NCBI RefSeq assembly: GCF_030845175.1
Contig: NZ_CP132542.1
Coordinates: 3,135,501-3,199,500, forward strand
DNA from: Coralliovum pocilloporae
Lineage (GTDB): Bacteria; Pseudomonadota; Alphaproteobacteria; Rhizobiales; Cohaesibacteraceae
DNA: 64,000 nt
Reading direction: 5' to 3'
A model generated the notes under the pieces. The model made no database searches. It was not told where the DNA came from and saw only the letters and a list, made by a program, of their open reading frames with translations. A program made the translations under genes and the position numbers. Positions 55,274 through 64,000 of this stretch are shown in pieces. Within the stretch, counting starts at the first letter, position 1. Each line of letters starts with the position of its first letter.

Positions 55274-56779
55274 ATGGAAATCGCGCACGGCCGCATTATG
55301 GGCAGTGGCTTTGTTGCCGTTATCGACATCGGATCCAACTCCGTTCGTCTGGTTGTCTATGAACAGTTGGGGCGCGCGCCGGCTCCGGTTTTCAATGAAA
55401 AGGTTCTCTGTGAGCTTGGGCGCGGCATTGCTGCCAATGGCCGTATGGCTGAGGATTCCGTCGAGAAAGCCTTGGAATCCCTGAGGCGTTTTCGCGCCCT
55501 GATGAACCATATGGGCGTGGTCCAGTGCTTTGCAGTGGCAACGGCGGCCTCTCGTGAGGCGGAGAACGGCCCGGCATTTCTGGCAGAGGCTGAATCCATC
55601 CTGGGAACCCAGGTCACCGTGTTGTCCGGCAAGGAAGAAGCACAGACGGCGGCCATGGGTGTTATGGCCGGGATGATCGATCCCGACGGAGTGATCGGCG
55701 ACCTTGGCGGAGGCAGTCTGGAACTGGTTGATCTGAGCGCTGGTAAAGCCCGAAGCGGCATTACGTTGCCGCTCGGTGGTATCCGTCTTCAGGAGCAGTC
55801 CGGTGAAGACCTGGAAAAGGCCAAGCGCATCTGTACACGCCATCTTGACGGACAGCCTGTGCTGGAGCGCATGAAGGGTCGTCCGTTTTATCTGGTTGGC
55901 GGAACCTGGCGCTCTTTGGCCAAGCTCCATATGGAACAGAATGATTATCCGTTGCGGGTCACCCATCACTATCGGATGGACCCGAAGGATGCACTGGCTT
56001 TCTGCAAGGAGATCATCCAGGAGGAACTCTCCCGGGTTGATTCCATCTATGCGGTGTCAAAGCCCCGTCGCGCGCTTCTGCCATATGGTGCAATGGCACT
56101 GGCAGAGCTGATCCGCCGGGGAGAACCATCAGAGCTGATCGTCTCCATCTATGGGGTGCGCGAGGGGCATCTCTATTCCATGATGGATCAGAGGGAGCGG
56201 GAAAAAGACCCGCTTCTGGTTGCCTGTAACGATCTGGCCGTTCTACGGTCACGGGCACCGCAGCACGCATTTGAGCTGATCGACTGGACAGATCAGCTTC
56301 TGCCCGAGCTGAGGCTTGATGAAACGCCGGAAGAGCAACGCCTGCGTCGGGCTGCCTGTCTTGTTGCTGATATCGGCTGGAGAGCGCATCAGGACTATCG
56401 CGGCGAGCAGAGCCTCAACATTATCGCCAATGCGGCATTCGCCGGAATTGACCATCCCGGGCGTGCTTATCTGGCCCTGGCCAATTATTTCCGGCATGAA
56501 GGGCTTGTGGACGCGCAGCTGAGCCCCCGCATCAGGGAACTGGCGTCAGAGCGGCTGGAAACCCGTGCGCGTGTACTGGGTGCGGCTTTCCGCGTTGCAT
56601 ATGTGATGACAGCCAGTATGCCCGGCATTCTGCTGTCCACACGGATCGTCCGGGACGGGGAAACCCTGTGCCTTGTTCTGCCGCCGGAGCTTGAAGAATT
56701 GAATGGTTCAGTGCTGCAGAAACGCCTGCGCCAGATGGCAAAGGTGAGGGGGCTGCAATCTATCGTCCGTGTTGATTAG
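55274..56779 (+). CDS. ppx: Exopolyphosphatase / Ppx-GppA phosphatase
   Basis: Hydrolyses terminal phosphates of polyphosphate, possibly also pppGpp (501 residues). The actin-like fold shows the phosphate motifs V-I-D-I-G-S-N-S-V-R-L-V-V and G-D-L-G-G-G-S-L-E-L, then a C-terminal helical region with an HD-like domain. Length is typical of the long PPX. The gene ends in a TAG that opens a repeat, with rnd ending at the far side. Confidence 0.93.
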   Translation: MEIAHGRIMGSGFVAVIDIGSNSVRLVVYEQLGRAPAPVFNEKVLCELGRGIAANGRMAEDSVEKALESLRRFRALMNHMGVVQCFAVATAASREAENGPAFLAEAESILGTQVTVLSGKEEAQTAAMGVMAGMIDPDGVIGDLGGGSLELVDLSAGKARSGITLPLGGIRLQEQSGEDLEKAKRICTRHLDGQPVLERMKGRPFYLVGGTWRSLAKLHMEQNDYPLRVTHHYRMDPKDALAFCKEIIQEELSRVDSIYAVSKPRRALLPYGAMALAELIRRGEPSELIVSIYGVREGHLYSMMDQREREKDPLLVACNDLAVLRSRAPQHAFELIDWTDQLLPELRLDETPEEQRLRRAACLVADIGWRAHQDYRGEQSLNIIANAAFAGIDHPGRAYLALANYFRHEGLVDAQLSPRIRELASERLETRARVLGAAFRVAYVMTASMPGILLSTRIVRDGETLCLVLPPELEELNGSVLQKRLRQMAKVRGLQSIVRVD

Positions 56780-56896
56780 AGCGCTTATCAATAGAGCATT
56801 TTGAGTGAAAACAGAATCACGCCAAATGCTCTATCTCTTTGTTTTCAAGCGTATCCCTATCCGAAAACCGTACACACTTTTCGGGGACAGGCTCTA
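56776..56896. repeat. Intergenic palindromic repeat, family B, composite copy 2
   Basis: Fills the space between the convergent ppx and rnd genes. It opens TTAGAGC, contains a TAGAGCATTT / AAATGCTCTA palindrome (56791-56832), then a TTGTTTTCAAGCG and a CCGAAAAC ... TTTTCGG block, and closes GCTCTAG. Both terminal TAG trinucleotides (one on each strand) are the stop codons of ppx and rnd. Confidence 0.75.
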
Positions 56897-58096
56897 GCCG
56901 AGCGCGGATGTTCTCAGGGCAGGCTCATCGCTTGACTGCAACTGCTCGATATCGATAACCGCCGTCTTCCTGTCGACAATTGCCAGAGCCAGCTTGCCAT
57001 GTTTCAGGCGTAGAGCGTCTTTGCCGAACAGATCACGTCGCCAGCCCTTGAGAGCGGCCACATCCGCATTGTCATCAGCGGCAATCTGCTCAAGATCATC
57101 CACATTGGCGATAACCTTTGCGGCGACGCCATGTTTGGCAACAATGATCTTCAAGAGAACCTTCAGCATTTCGACAACGGCCTGGGAGCCTTCCGGCATC
57201 ACCCGGCCTCTTGGCAGGCGGGGAAGGTCCTTCTTGGGCAGGCTGCAGGCTTTTTCTACAGCTCCAAGAATGTCTTCTGCTGCTCGCGACCGTTCAAACC
57301 CCTTGGGCATGGTGCGCAGGCGGCTCAGGGCTTCCGGAGTCCGTGGTGCCTGCATGGCAAGTTCATAGATTGCGTCGTCTTTCAGTACCCGTCCGCGCGG
57401 CACATCACGGCGCTGGGCTTCCTGCTCGCGCCATTTGGCCATGGACTGCATGATAGCCAGCTCTATGGGCTTCTTGATCCGCAGTTTCATCCGTTGCCAG
57501 GCTTCGGACGGATCGACCCGATAGGTTTTCTCGGAGGTGAGGATTTCCATTTCCTCACTCACCCAGTGAGACCGGTCCTGCTCTTCCAGATTGGCCTTGA
57601 GAGCGATATAGACCTCGCGCAAATGGGTAACGTCGGCAAGGGCGTAAGTCAGTTGCTTGTCGCTGAGCGGGCGTCTGCTCCAGTCCGTGAAACGGGAGGA
57701 CTTGTCGATGCGCTGATCGGCAATGCGCCAGACAAGTTGATCATAGCTGATCGAATCGCCAAATCCGCAGACCATCGCTGCCACCTGACTGTCAAAGACA
57801 GGATGCGGGATCAGGCCGCCCAGATTATAGACGATTTCGATATCCTGACGCCCGGCATGAAAGACTTTGACTGTGCTTTCATCCGCCATCAGGTCGAAAA
57901 ACGGCTGAAGATCGAGGTCTTTCTCGGTCAACGGGTCGACAATAAAGGCGCCTTCAGGGCCTGCCATCTGGATGAGGCAGAGCTTGGGCCAGTAGGTGGA
58001 CTCCCGCATAAACTCTGTGTCGACAGTGACATAATCACTCTGGGCAAGAAGGGTGCAGGCAGCGGCAAGGGCGTCTGTAGTTTCTATGATCTTCAT
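56894..58096 (-). CDS. rnd: Ribonuclease D
   Basis: 3'-5' exoribonuclease in tRNA maturation (400 residues). DEDDy motifs: V-D26-T-E28-F, F-H-A-G-R-Q-D-I-E-I and the Y-A-L-A-D-V segment; HRDC domains fill the C-terminal part (about 215-370). Divergent from aspS with about 200 bp between starts. The TAG stop lies in the GCTCTA edge of the repeat. Confidence 0.93.
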   Translation of the reverse strand: MKIIETTDALAAACTLLAQSDYVTVDTEFMRESTYWPKLCLIQMAGPEGAFIVDPLTEKDLDLQPFFDLMADESTVKVFHAGRQDIEIVYNLGGLIPHPVFDSQVAAMVCGFGDSISYDQLVWRIADQRIDKSSRFTDWSRRPLSDKQLTYALADVTHLREVYIALKANLEEQDRSHWVSEEMEILTSEKTYRVDPSEAWQRMKLRIKKPIELAIMQSMAKWREQEAQRRDVPRGRVLKDDAIYELAMQAPRTPEALSRLRTMPKGFERSRAAEDILGAVEKACSLPKKDLPRLPRGRVMPEGSQAVVEMLKVLLKIIVAKHGVAAKVIANVDDLEQIAADDNADVAALKGWRRDLFGKDALRLKHGKLALAIVDRKTAVIDIEQLQSSDEPALRTSALG

Positions 58097-58296
58097 GATG
58101 TCCAGCTATAGCGCAGTCTTGAGGCTTTGTCCTGCATCATTTGGAACCCGGCATCCCTGATCCGTCAAAAAGCCCTGATGTATACGACCAAGCCTTGACA
58201 AACCGGGGCTGACATGCGCTTTTCCGGGCTGAATTTCCAAGGATAGGCCCCTCAGCAGAGGCCATCTGTAACACGACTTTCTCGATGGGTTCATTC

Positions 58297-60066
58297 ATGC
58301 ATCGCTATCGCAGCCATACGTGCGGAGAACTGCGCGATTCTCACGTTGGAGAGACCGTCAGGCTCTCCGGTTGGGTTCACCGTGTGCGAGACCATGGCGG
58401 TCTCCTGTTTATCGATCTCAGAGACCATTACGGAATCACCCAGTGTGTGGTGGATCCGGATTCTCCAGCCTTTGCTCTGGCAGAAACCGTTCGGGCCGAA
58501 TGGGTTCTGCGGATTGACGGTGAGGTGAAAAGCCGCAGCGCGGAAACGTCCAATGACAATCTGTCCACCGGTCAGGTTGAGATCTTCATCCGTGAGCTTG
58601 AAGTGCTCGGCGCGTCGAAAGAACTGCCGCTACCGGTCTTTGGCGAGCTGGATTATCCGGAAGAAACCCGCCTGAAGTACCGCTTTATTGATCTGCGTCG
58701 GGAAACCCTGCACCAGAACATCATGAAGCGCTCTGCGATCATCGCCTCTATGCGTGAGCGGATGCGGTCCCACGGCTTCAACGAATACCAGACCCCGATC
58801 CTGACAGCGTCTTCCCCGGAAGGTGCCCGCGACTTCCTGGTTCCGAGCCGTATTCATCCGGGCAAGTTCTATGCTCTGCCGCAGGCTCCTCAGCAGTTCA
58901 AGCAGCTTCTGATGATGGCTGGCTTCGACCGTTATTTCCAGATTGCACCGTGCTTCCGTGACGAAGACCCGCGCGCCGACCGTCTGCCGGGCGAGTTCTA
59001 TCAGCTCGATGTCGAGATGAGTTTTGTCGAACAGGAAGATGTGTTCCGTGTAGCGGAAGACGTGCTGAAAGGCATCTTCGTCGAGTTTGCCGATGGCAAG
59101 CGTGTGACAGATGTCTTCCCGCGCATTCCGTATTCGGAATCCATGCGCAAATACGGCTCTGACAAGCCGGACCTGCGGAACCCGATCGAAATGCAGAACG
59201 TATCCGAGCATTTTGCAGGATCCGGGTTCAAGATCTTCGCCAATATGCTGGCGTCTGATTCCAAGAACGAAGTCTGGGCTATTCCTGCCCCGACCGGCGG
59301 CAGCCGCGCTTTCTGTGACCGGATGAATTCTTGGGCGCAGGGTGAAGGCCAGCCAGGCCTCGGCTATATCTTCTTCCGTGACGGGGAAGGGGCCGGACCG
59401 GTTGCCAAGAATATCGGCCCTGAGCGTACAGAAGCCATCCGCACCCAGCTTGGGCTGAATGATGGTGACGCTGTCTTCTTCGTAGCAGGCCAGCCGAAGA
59501 AATTCGTCGATTTCGCCGGTAAGGCGCGCCAGAAGGCAGGTTTCGATCTTGATCTGGTCGACCAGGACCAGTTCGCACTCTGCTGGATCGTTGATTTCCC
59601 GATGTATGAGTGGAATGAAGACGAAGACCGGGTGGACTTCTCCCATAACCCGTTCTCCATGCCGCAGGGCGGTCTTGACGCGCTTGAGAATACCGACCCT
59701 CTTGAGCTCAATGCCTGGCAGTATGATGCGGTCTGCAACGGCTTTGAAATCCTGTCCGGTGCTATCCGGAACCACGAGCCGGAGATCATGAAAAAGGCCT
59801 TTGCCATTGCCGGATACCCAGAAGAGGTTCTGGAGGAAAAGTTCGGTGGCATGCTGCGGGCGCTAGAATATGGCGCGCCTCCGCATGGTGGCTGTGCGGC
59901 TGGTATCGACCGGATTGTGATGCTGCTCTGTGGCGCGCAGAACCTGCGTGAGATCACGCTGTTCCCGATGAACCAGCAGGCCATGGATCTGCTGATGGGT
60001 GCACCATCAGATGTGAGCAATCAGCAGCTCCGCGATCTGCACATCCGGCTGAACCTGCCGGAATAA
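58297..60066 (+). CDS. aspS: Aspartyl-tRNA synthetase
   Basis: Charges tRNA-Asp (589 residues from this start). OB-fold anticodon domain [12 protein letters not shown] at the start, class II motif 2 [10 protein letters not shown], the bacterial GAD insertion and motif 3 [13 protein letters not shown]. Starting at 58297 matches the usual N-terminus; an ATG four codons earlier is possible, and neither has a strong ribosome site. Bacterial-type AspRS of this form can be discriminating or not; the sequence does not settle it. Confidence 0.96.
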   Translation: MHRYRSHTCGELRDSHVGETVRLSGWVHRVRDHGGLLFIDLRDHYGITQCVVDPDSPAFALAETVRAEWVLRIDGEVKSRSAETSNDNLSTGQVEIFIRELEVLGASKELPLPVFGELDYPEETRLKYRFIDLRRETLHQNIMKRSAIIASMRERMRSHGFNEYQTPILTASSPEGARDFLVPSRIHPGKFYALPQAPQQFKQLLMMAGFDRYFQIAPCFRDEDPRADRLPGEFYQLDVEMSFVEQEDVFRVAEDVLKGIFVEFADGKRVTDVFPRIPYSESMRKYGSDKPDLRNPIEMQNVSEHFAGSGFKIFANMLASDSKNEVWAIPAPTGGSRAFCDRMNSWAQGEGQPGLGYIFFRDGEGAGPVAKNIGPERTEAIRTQLGLNDGDAVFFVAGQPKKFVDFAGKARQKAGFDLDLVDQDQFALCWIVDFPMYEWNEDEDRVDFSHNPFSMPQGGLDALENTDPLELNAWQYDAVCNGFEILSGAIRNHEPEIMKKAFAIAGYPEEVLEEKFGGMLRALEYGAPPHGGCAAGIDRIVMLLCGAQNLREITLFPMNQQAMDLLMGAPSDVSNQQLRDLHIRLNLPE

Positions 60067-60102
60067 AGCGCGCGGCAGCGAAGCTGTCCGTTCCTGAAAT
60101 CG

Positions 60103-60129
60103 AAAAAGGGGCCGTTTGGCCCCTTTTTT
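60103..60129. terminator. Bidirectional terminator between aspS and the secreted paralogue
   Basis: A-run, stem GGGGCC / GGCCCC with loop GTTT, then T-run, so it reads as an intrinsic terminator on both strands. It ends aspS on the plus strand; the minus-strand gene stops just before it. Confidence 0.88.
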
Positions 60130-60130
60130 A

Positions 60131-62218
60131 TTATTGATTAGCTTCGATCTCCGCGCCCAGAATATCCGGCAGAATTTGTGGCGCAGTCGCCACGCCGCCA
60201 ATAATCTGGGTCACCGGTACGGGATTGTCCGGGGACAGGCGAAGGCGCAGATTGCGCGGATCAGCGAAGAACGTCTCTGCTGCGGCCTTGACCTTGGCTG
60301 CAAAGGCATCATTGCCGATTGAGCCGAGCAGTCCATCGAGGACGAGCAGGAGGCCTTGGGCCATCTGTGCCCGCTCTATGCCCGCTTCCTTTGCCTGTTG
60401 GTCGAGTGCTTTTTCGACACCACCGTCATTGATGAGTTCCAGTTCCAGAGACTTGACGGACAATGTGGCAATGGCTGCCTGAATCTGCTCGGGGTTCTCA
60501 AGAATGGAGCGGGGCAGGCCGCCAAGATGAGCCTTTGCGTGAACGCGCCCCACATCACCGAGTTCCAGGGTGAGATCATCAATAAAGACGTCTTCTGTCT
60601 GTTCATCCCAGCGGATGCGTAGGCCGTCTGTCCAGCGCAATGTGGTCAGACCAAAGGCTTCAAACGCTTTGATAGCCTCTTCGTCGTCCAGATATTTGAC
60701 CGGGATTTCAAGCCCGTCCGTCTTCATTTCAATTTCTGTGGGGATGGGTGGAATAAGGGATGCCATACCGAGGAAATAGGATGACAATTTCATTTCAACG
60801 CCATCCGGGATGACCACATCAATCTCTCCCAGCTCAAAGGCAAATGAGCGGGGTGTCAAAGCCCTGGCAACCACAAGAGGGTCCGGTTCACTGTTATTGC
60901 TCTGCTGGGCGATAAGGTCTCTTATCGGGCCGACCGGCGGGAAATTGATATCTCCGATGGCAAACTTGCCTAGAAGAACCGATCCGCCCGGAGCGATATC
61001 TGCCTTGATCCCGTTTACGGATAGTTCTTCAAGCCCGTCCGCACTGAGATCGCGGATGAGATATTGCTCCATGCTGACCTGATCTGTCTCACCGGTCACC
61101 TTGGTGCTCGGGAAAGAGGCGGCAATGCCTTCTATTGAAAAGCGGTCAACGGCCAGCGCGCGATAGAGCTCCAGAATCCAGGACAGAGCACTTTCCTCTG
61201 ATATCGTATCGGATGTAAAAGCCTCGTCGAGAATCTCGGCAAGGTTGATATCGGGACGCCTCACGGAAAACCCATCCATGGATATCCGATCAATCGTTGT
61301 CTTTACAGGATTGGCATTCAGCTTGTAGTCGCGTGCCACCGCCGATCCAAGCGCTTCCACATAGTCGGATGTTTCAAGCAGGCTCGGGTACAGAAGCGCC
61401 AAAATCGCCTTGACGTCGTAGTGGTCAATTGATGTCTCTGCGATGGAGAACAGGATATCAATCGGTGTGCCTGACTTGTCCTTGCCGACGATTTTCTCGA
61501 CGAGAGGACCGGTCGCATAGCGTTTGATGACGCCATCCCTGATTTCACCGATGCGGATGTCTTTGATGTCATAGGTAATCGAGATTGTGCCATTGTGATC
61601 AGCATCCTCATAAGGTGCTGATTCCATGAAAAGCCGACCAATGGTCTGGCTATCACTCTCGGTTTTTAGATAAGCCTCAATCAGGGGAAGCCAGCGGCTG
61701 ACAGGTCGGGCCGGGTCGTCCTCAATGGCGGGGTAGCGGGGCCAGAAAATACCTTTTGCTGTATATCCTTCAATGCCGCCGGAAATCTGAAAGGGCGTAT
61801 CATCCGCTGTCGTGGTGAATGAAAACTCTGTGGCATCTGACATGGTGACGCCAGAGGCAAAAAAGCCGTTCTCATCGGCTTCAAAGTTATCAAGAGTGAG
61901 CGTGGGGATGCTGGACCGGATGGAGAGTGTGACCGTCTGTGTACCATCTGCTGATTGAGGAGTGCCTTCAGAACCGTCTGTCGAGGCCTTCTCACGGGGA
62001 ACCTTGATATCAAACGATGTCTCGAAGGAATGTGTCAGGTTCTCGATTGTCAGTTGGTCACCATCTTCGACTACCGCTTGATAGGAGACGTCTATCCCAA
62101 CATCCGCATGCGACTGGAACCACTGCTTGAGCGCGGCTTTTCCTGTCGTCTCCTGCGCTGATGCAGGTAAGGAAAGTGCCACAAATGCTACGCATGCGAT
62201 GGAAAGGCGATGGGTCAT
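60131..62218 (-). CDS. Large secreted protein of unknown function (paralogue 1)
   Basis: I do not recognise this 695-residue protein. A cleavable signal peptide (about 1-22, ending P-A-S-A-Q) precedes a long chain with no membrane segment, rich in short alternating hydrophobic stretches and D/E, suggesting an extended beta-rich periplasmic or surface protein. The last ~145 residues are homologous to the end of the next gene's product: shared I-E-R-x-Q, L-L-x-S-I-G-N-x-x-F, P-V-P-V-x-Q-x-I-G and Q-x-L-P-D-x-L. A GGGGGG run lies about nine bases before the ATG. AsmA/YdgA-like envelope proteins show a similar style, but I saw no decisive motif. Confidence 0.7.
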   Translation of the reverse strand: MTHRLSIACVAFVALSLPASAQETTGKAALKQWFQSHADVGIDVSYQAVVEDGDQLTIENLTHSFETSFDIKVPREKASTDGSEGTPQSADGTQTVTLSIRSSIPTLTLDNFEADENGFFASGVTMSDATEFSFTTTADDTPFQISGGIEGYTAKGIFWPRYPAIEDDPARPVSRWLPLIEAYLKTESDSQTIGRLFMESAPYEDADHNGTISITYDIKDIRIGEIRDGVIKRYATGPLVEKIVGKDKSGTPIDILFSIAETSIDHYDVKAILALLYPSLLETSDYVEALGSAVARDYKLNANPVKTTIDRISMDGFSVRRPDINLAEILDEAFTSDTISEESALSWILELYRALAVDRFSIEGIAASFPSTKVTGETDQVSMEQYLIRDLSADGLEELSVNGIKADIAPGGSVLLGKFAIGDINFPPVGPIRDLIAQQSNNSEPDPLVVARALTPRSFAFELGEIDVVIPDGVEMKLSSYFLGMASLIPPIPTEIEMKTDGLEIPVKYLDDEEAIKAFEAFGLTTLRWTDGLRIRWDEQTEDVFIDDLTLELGDVGRVHAKAHLGGLPRSILENPEQIQAAIATLSVKSLELELINDGGVEKALDQQAKEAGIERAQMAQGLLLVLDGLLGSIGNDAFAAKVKAAAETFFADPRNLRLRLSPDNPVPVTQIIGGVATAPQILPDILGAEIEANQ

Positions 62219-62254
62219 ATGCTTGTCCCCCCAAGTCTGACCGCTGAATGGGTC

Positions 62255-62280
62255 GTCGAAGCTCTTTATAAAGCTTCGAC
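62255..62280. terminator. Hairpin between the tandem paralogues
   Basis: Perfect 9-bp stem GTCGAAGCT / AGCTTCGAC with an 8-base AT-rich loop, in the short gap between the two minus-strand genes. No T-run; a weak terminator or processing site is possible. Confidence 0.45.
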
Positions 62281-62297
62281 GATTGATCCGTGTTTGT

Positions 62298-63485
62298 CTA
62301 CTCCGCAGCCTCGACAGAGACATTGAGAACATCTGGCAGTGTCTGCGGTGCGGCGATGCCCGCTCCGATCAACTGCGAAACAGGAACCGGGTTGGCCGGT
62401 TTCGCTGTTGCCGTCAGAGTGGTCGGGTTTGCCAGAAACTTAGCCGCTGCCTTGGCAAGCTTATCAGAAAACTCAGGGTTCCCGATAGCAGACAACAAGA
62501 GCGGCATGACGCCGGAAATCTGCTGGACGAACTGATCCCGTTCTATCCCGGCATTTTTGGCCTGCAGATCCAGAACGCGATCAACAACAGACTGATTTTC
62601 AAAACTCAGCGTCAGATCATCGACGGTCAGTCCCTGAATATGCGCCATAACATCAGCAGGTTCTGTGACGGACTGAAGCTTGTTCAGAAGGTCGGCCGAG
62701 AAGCCCCCGAGCGTACCATTCAGAGTGACAGTACCCATGTCCTTTGCATTGATTGACAGGGTCTTGATAGAGGCCAGTGTTGTCTGATCGTCCCATGATC
62801 CGTCATAGGCAACGGAAAGGGTGAGGGCGTTGTAACCCAGAGCCTGAAACTGCGCCTTGACCTGAGGGTTGCGCGAGAATGCTATCGGAATAACCAGATT
62901 GTTGAGATGGCCAGACGACTGTTTGGCATATTTGCCGACAAAATCGCTCTGCTCCAGATGAATTTCACCGATCCGAATGGCGCTGGGAAGATCTGAGCGC
63001 GTAAACGAGAAGTTCTTTAGAGAGAAGGATTCGTACTTTTCGGAAAGCGCATTTTCCAGACCCTTGGCAAGGAGAGCTTTCAACGCGTCTGGTCCAGGAA
63101 CAGTATAACCGCCGATAGAGGCCGGGCCCGTGGTGACCGTCAGGCCATGCGGGTCGTTGAAAACCAGGTTGGAAATCGCGATGGAGGATGATTTGAAGCC
63201 TCCATCATCCTGTTCCTCGATCCCTTCAATGGTCAGGACAGGGAGTGTCAGCGTGGCGTTATGGCCATGGCTGTCGGGCGCCTCTATGACAACATCATTG
63301 ATGGTGGCCGAATTCCCGGATGTGCTGAGTTTCTTATACTCTACGTTTGTGGCACCCAGTGTCTTGAAGCTGTCGAGAAGATAGGTTGCTGCCTCTTCGG
63401 GTCCCGCATTGGCCGGTTGAACCAGGCTGCCTGACAAGAGCAGCGTGCCAAGAAAAACTGATGGCACAAATGAACGATTAAACAA
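62298..63485 (-). CDS. Secreted protein of unknown function (paralogue 2)
   Basis: A 395-residue relative of the downstream gene's product, with a signal peptide ending P-A-N-A-G (about residue 28). Its C-terminal ~145 residues align with those of paralogue 1 (I-E-R-D-Q-F, L-L-L-S-A-I-G-N-P-E-F, P-V-P-V-S-Q-L-I-G, Q-T-L-P-D-V-L). The N-terminal half seems shorter, not repeated. No membrane segment besides the signal. The start is TTG, supported by GGAGG seven bases upstream and a signal peptide with no alternative Met. The pair is likely one operon with this gene first. Confidence 0.7.
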   Translation of the reverse strand: MFNRSFVPSVFLGTLLLSGSLVQPANAGPEEAATYLLDSFKTLGATNVEYKKLSTSGNSATINDVVIEAPDSHGHNATLTLPVLTIEGIEEQDDGGFKSSSIAISNLVFNDPHGLTVTTGPASIGGYTVPGPDALKALLAKGLENALSEKYESFSLKNFSFTRSDLPSAIRIGEIHLEQSDFVGKYAKQSSGHLNNLVIPIAFSRNPQVKAQFQALGYNALTLSVAYDGSWDDQTTLASIKTLSINAKDMGTVTLNGTLGGFSADLLNKLQSVTEPADVMAHIQGLTVDDLTLSFENQSVVDRVLDLQAKNAGIERDQFVQQISGVMPLLLSAIGNPEFSDKLAKAAAKFLANPTTLTATAKPANPVPVSQLIGAGIAAPQTLPDVLNVSVEAAE

Positions 63486-63966
63486 TTCAATTCCTCCAAT
63501 GGCTGCTGATAAGGGGAGCCTGAATTAAGCTCCGAACCCCATCGCAGTGCGTTAAGACCCTGGAAGCAATATAAGCGAGCTTGTGGCAAACCGAAGGCCG
63601 AAAATGCAACTTGTGCTGCCTCAACCGGTATAAAGTCGGGGCAAGGGTTGTCCAGATCGCAAATTGCATCGCTTCTATAGCTTGGAAAAGGGCATGCGTT
63701 GCCGGAGGACATGGGCGCCAATGGCGTTTAGCCGGATAATAGTTAGATTGCTACGAAAGCCGTTGGAAATCGGGCTTTCGATGCAGATTTACCAAACCTG
63801 AAAATCAAAAGAACTTTGTTCGTTGATTTTATCATTTTTACTTGCAGTCGCGAGAAAAACGTGTACAAACCGGCGCTCACGATACGGGCTTCAAGCGGTT
63901 TTCTTTTTGATATAATCCCGCCCAAATCCGGGAAATCTAATCTATCTACTGGTTGGGGAGGTCGTC
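63486..63966. other. 481-bp divergent region at the right edge
   Basis: Separates the secreted paralogue genes from the gene starting at 63967. It contains a hairpin (63754-63780: CGAAAGCC / GGCTTTCG) and an AT-rich stretch (about 63785-63850) that may hold promoters for the right-hand gene. No protein or RNA gene recognised. Confidence 0.55.
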
Positions 63967-64000
63967 ATGTCGACAAGCAACGCCCTCTTCCAATTGGGGA
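63967..64000 (+). CDS. Start of a gene cut by the window edge
   Basis: An ATG preceded by GGGGAGG at five bases opens a frame M-S-T-S-N-A-L-F-Q-L-G that runs off the edge. Eleven residues are too few to assign a product. N-A-L-F-Q-L-G is reminiscent of the N-terminus of some alphaproteobacterial S-adenosylmethionine decarboxylases (speD), from memory only. Confidence 0.4.
   Translation, partial: MSTSNALFQLG

Noticed and set aside
58630..59775. Open frame of about 380 codons antisense to aspS
   Set aside because: aspS is certain in this region; the antisense product resembles no family and has no ribosome site.
1..64000. CRISPR array, tRNA, rRNA or prophage
   Set aside because: No regularly spaced direct repeats, cloverleaf-like sequence, rRNA segment or phage gene was seen; a dedicated tRNA and ncRNA scan would be needed to exclude small RNAs.

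Overview
The window looks like a chromosomal core segment of a marine alphaproteobacterium. The gene order (rpsF-rpsR-DUF2232-rplI, dnaB-alr-radA-cvpA-purF, fabD-fabG-acpP-fabF-mltG-yicC-gmk, lptF-lptG-lptD-surA-pdxA-rsmA, purM-purN, hdaA-ppk-ppx, rnd, aspS) is what I would expect of a Hyphomicrobiales (Rhizobiales) genome. That placement is inferred from synteny and protein style, not from a search. A complete DMSP lyase gene (dddP) near the left edge points to a marine, DMSP-exposed lifestyle. I saw no rRNA, tRNA, CRISPR array, prophage, integrase or transposase.

Layout. 1-6.2 kb is the most accessory part: the tail of a membrane metal-dependent hydrolase gene, dddP, an unrecognised anchored protein, a GFA-fold protein, a hydantoinase/oxoprolinase-like protein, an L,D-transpeptidase and a DksA/TraR-type zinc protein. 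6.3-11.5 kb carries nnrU, panB and a YfgM-like/bamB/der cluster. 11.5-22.9 kb is mostly minus strand: an SDR, purF, cvpA, radA, alr, dnaB, a cyclopropane-fatty-acid-synthase-like gene, and rpsF-rpsR-DUF2232-rplI. 23.3-29.9 kb holds the fatty-acid synthesis cluster followed by mltG, yicC and gmk. 29.9-37.4 kb on the minus strand is an envelope-biogenesis run, lptF-lptG-lptD-surA-like-pdxA-rsmA. 37.6-44.4 kb contains pepA, holC, a methyltransferase, an HPP membrane protein, an ABC-F ATPase, a LigE-like GST and ndk.

44.4-48.6 kb holds a YceI / cytochrome b561 / YceI cassette, divergent from an orphan Mo-bis-MGD-type oxidoreductase. 48.7-56.8 kb carries purM-purN, then a tightly overlapping run (CDP-alcohol phosphatidyltransferase, AI-2E permease, HdaA) followed by ppk-ppx. 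56.9-60.1 kb has rnd and aspS. 60.1-63.5 kb holds two tandem secreted paralogues of unknown function. The right edge cuts the first codons of a further gene.

The most interesting non-gene signal is a set of dispersed intergenic palindromic repeats of two related families. Their terminal TAGAGC/GCTCTA box coincides with the stop codon of the adjacent gene: five cases of TAG-AGC and one of TAA-AGC. Many operon ends carry clear hairpin terminators. I found no obviously new multi-gene system. The best candidates for new biology are the tandem secreted paralogues, the YceI/b561/YceI cassette beside the orphan molybdoenzyme, the protein encoded after dddP, and the stop-codon-linked repeats.
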